NCBI GenBank assembly: GCA_031279495.1
Contig: JAITIJ010000063.1
Location: forward strand, 1 to 7,929
Source of the DNA: Holosporales bacterium
GTDB lineage: Bacteria; Pseudomonadota; Alphaproteobacteria; UBA3830; JAIRMZ01
Reading direction: 5' to 3'
DNA length: 7,929 bases
Part shown: positions 7,283-7,929 of the stretch, piece after piece
Layout: every line of letters begins with the position of its first letter
Position numbering within the stretch: position 1 is the first letter of the stretch
The notes under the pieces: generated by a model
The model's input: only the letters and a program-made list of their open reading frames with translations
Told to the model about the DNA's origin: nothing
Databases searched by the model: none
Position numbers and translations under genes: made by a program

Positions 7283-7334
7283 TTCTCTTGTCTTACCTCT
7301 CGCCTTCTTCTATCTTTCCTCTTCTTACCCTTTC
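7283..7334 (+). other. Polypyrimidine tract
   Basis: Of 52 bases, 47 are C or T; the only purines are at 7290, 7295, 7302, 7312 and 7327. It begins about 57 bases after the recF stop. Such strand asymmetry may favour unusual DNA structure or rho-dependent termination; no function is shown. Confidence 0.6.
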
Positions 7335-7357
7335 GAAAAGCAGAGGGTATTTCGTTT
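7326..7357 (+). terminator. Candidate intrinsic terminator of the dnaA-dnaN-recF operon
   Basis: TACCCT (7326-7331) pairs perfectly with AGGGTA (7344-7349), with a 12-base loop, followed by TTTCGTTT (7350-7357). The stem is short and the T run is interrupted, and it lies 100 bases after the recF stop. Confidence 0.35.
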
Positions 7358-7458
7358 GTAGAAAAATTGTTCATTCGTCCTTTCTTTCCCTTGCTACACA
7401 ATCTTTCCGGACGAGTATGTACTTAAAAGGTTGTTCGTAAGGCACGTGTAGGTCATCA

Positions 7459-7510
7459 ACGCCCTCATGACCTTAATTTAACAATAGAGAAGACATGAGG
7501 ACCCCGCGGC
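7459..7510. repeat. Palindromic 52-base repeat, copy 1
   Basis: Matches 7731-7782 at 50 of 52 positions; the differences are A/G at 7490 and A/G at 7501. Arms CCTCATG (7463-7469) and CATGAGG (7494-7500) form a 7 bp stem around an AT-rich core containing TTAATTTAA. Only this copy also has an alternative stem GGTCAT (7451-7456)/ATGACC (7467-7472), and its end is extended by a 13-base insertion (7511-7523) before homology with copy 2 resumes briefly. Confidence 0.9.
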
Positions 7511-7569
7511 ATCGCGCCGCGGCTATAACCAACTTGGATACGAGGCTTTTTGTTGAAGATTACTCATAA
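7495..7569 (+). CDS. Very short open frame starting in repeat copy 1
   Basis: ATG 7495 lies in the right arm of the repeat and opens a 24-codon frame ending at TAA 7567-7569 (start MRTPRHRAAAITN). The upstream AGAAGA is a weak ribosome site. No family is recognised and chance is the simplest explanation; it is listed because the equivalent ATG in copy 2, preceded by GAGGAG, opens only 7 codons. Confidence 0.12.
   Translation: MRTPRHRAAAITNLDTRLFVEDYS
7504..7522. repeat. GC-rich hairpin at the end of repeat copy 1
   Basis: CCGCGGC (7504-7510) pairs perfectly with GCCGCGG (7516-7522), leaving a 5-base loop. No T run follows, so it is not a standard intrinsic terminator. Copy 2 has only the first arm, so the hairpin was gained in copy 1 or lost in copy 2. 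Confidence 0.7.
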
Positions 7570-7574
7570 GGGTT

Positions 7575-7655
7575 ATGTCGATGCAGCTGCGTCTTTGTGA
7601 CTCTTTGTTTGAACAATTTGATACGAGAGTCGCTTTAGAAGTTACGCGTAAGTGA
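7575..7655 (+). CDS. Short open frame between the repeats
   Basis: ATG 7575 or 7581 to TGA 7653-7655 gives 26 or 24 codons. AAGGG (7568-7572) is ideally spaced, 8 bases before ATG 7581, which makes this the most credible of the tiny frames here. The peptide starts MQLRLCDSLFEQF from the second ATG. The same frame stays open for 28 more codons after the single TGA, to a TGA at 7740-7742 inside repeat copy 2, so it could also be a decayed longer gene. No family is recognised. Confidence 0.2.
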   Translation: MSMQLRLCDSLFEQFDTRVALEVTRK

Positions 7656-7730
7656 TTTGACCGAAGTGTCTTTTTTCAATACAAGCTGTATGCTTTTAGT
7701 TTTCTGCGTGAGTGGTGTGTCAGTGTATCC

Positions 7731-7782
7731 ACGCCCTCATGACCTTAATTTAACAATAGAGGAGACATGAGGGCCCCGCGGC
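7731..7782. repeat. Palindromic 52-base repeat, copy 2
   Basis: Matches 7459-7510 at 50 of 52 positions. Both base differences change the fold: the G at 7773 extends the stem to a perfect 9 bp, GCCCTCATG (7733-7741) with CATGAGGGC (7766-7774), and the G at 7762 turns the loop sequence into GAGGAG, a strong ribosome-site-like motif just before the ATG in the arm. Confidence 0.9.
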
Positions 7783-7823
7783 TACTATAGGTCCAAGTCT
7801 GTTTCTCCGCATTTCACTTCATC

Positions 7824-7858
7824 ATCTCATCTCATTTCATTTCATTTCATTTCATCTC
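7824..7858 (+). repeat. Pentanucleotide microsatellite (ATYTC)7
   Basis: Seven consecutive five-base units: two ATCTC, four ATTTC and one ATCTC. The bases just before (from 7811) are a degenerate continuation. The tract lies 71 bases from the right edge and may sit in the upstream region of a gene beyond the window. Confidence 0.85.
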
Positions 7859-7863
7859 TTCCC

Positions 7864-7875
7864 CTCTCATGAGAG
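7864..7875. promoter_or_regulatory. Perfect 12-base palindrome
   Basis: CTCTCATGAGAG is its own reverse complement. Its centre CTCATGAG is what the two arms of the nearby repeats would form if joined (CCTCATG and CATGAGG). It could be an operator for a dimeric regulator; no protein is identified. Confidence 0.35.
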
Positions 7876-7929
7876 TTTCCTGCTTTTTTATGGTCTTTTA
7901 TATGATTGCTTTACAGATATAGCTCTTCG

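Larger units (their letters stand above)
7227..7929. other. Gene-poor tail after recF
   Basis: No recognisable protein or RNA gene was found in these 703 bases on either strand. It holds a polypyrimidine tract (7283-7334), a possible recF terminator, two palindromic repeats, two 24-26 codon open frames between and across them, a pentanucleotide repeat and a 12-base palindrome. There is one good DnaA-box-like nonamer (TGCGGATAA, 7271-7279, one mismatch to TGTGGATAA) and one poor one (GTATCCACG, 7725-7733). Candidate roles are an intergenic regulatory region, a dispersed repeat site or an origin-associated region. Confidence 0.6.

Noticed and set aside
7129..7401. Lysine/arginine-rich - strand open frame of 90 codons overlapping the recF end
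   Set aside because: Its basic composition follows from the purine-rich complement of the polypyrimidine tract; no ribosome site or family resemblance is visible.
7473..7481. TTAATTTAA as a CtrA binding site
   Set aside because: The half-sites are one base apart, not the seven of the TTAA-N7-TTAA motif.
7653..7655. In-frame TGA read as tryptophan (recoded genetic code)
   Set aside because: dnaA and recF end in TGA at the expected protein ends and the genes use TGG for tryptophan, so a standard code with a stop or pseudogene is simpler.
7459..7782. Two repeats as a CRISPR array
   Set aside because: Only two copies, the intervening 220 bases are far too long for a spacer, and no cas gene is present.

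Overview
The window is a compact run of bacterial housekeeping genes, all on the + strand: dusB, a short Fis-type DNA-binding gene, map, radC, rpsT, dnaA, dnaN and recF. A gene-poor tail of about 700 bases follows. The order rpsT-dnaA-dnaN-recF and the map-radC pair point to an alphaproteobacterium. So do the DnaA domain IV sequence and the linkage of dusB to an NtrC-like DNA-binding domain. Base composition is moderate rather than GC-rich and the genes overlap closely. That would fit a small-genome or host-associated lineage, but genus or order cannot be fixed from this sequence alone.

Layout. Positions 1-161 hold an unrecognised gene edge and a strong hairpin. Positions 162-2918 form an apparent operon: dusB (tRNA dihydrouridine synthase), a 96-residue Fis/NtrC-C-terminal-like protein, map (methionine aminopeptidase) and radC (JAB/MPN-domain protein). 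Gene pairs overlap by about 20 bases or are separated by 9. rpsT has its own good promoter at 3004-3032. After a 231-base spacer with inverted repeats and a T-rich leader comes the replication operon dnaA-dnaN-recF (3558-7226), with gaps of only 11 and 7 bases. gyrB, which often follows recF in other bacteria, is absent from the window.

The tail (7227-7929) is the least ordinary part. It contains a polypyrimidine tract, a possible recF terminator, and two copies of a 52-base palindromic repeat 272 bases apart (50 of 52 bases identical). Between and across the repeats lie tiny open frames. Near the right edge are a pentanucleotide microsatellite and a perfect 12-base palindrome that shares the repeat arms' core. 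No established system was recognised there. It may be a dispersed palindromic repeat family, a regulatory region of a gene beyond the window, or part of an origin region; the sequence alone does not decide.

Together the genes cover tRNA modification, N-terminal protein maturation, ribosome assembly, replication initiation, the sliding clamp and gap repair. The two points most worth following are the free-standing Fis-like protein, which resembles the C-terminus of alphaproteobacterial NtrC left beside dusB, and the repeat pair in the tail.
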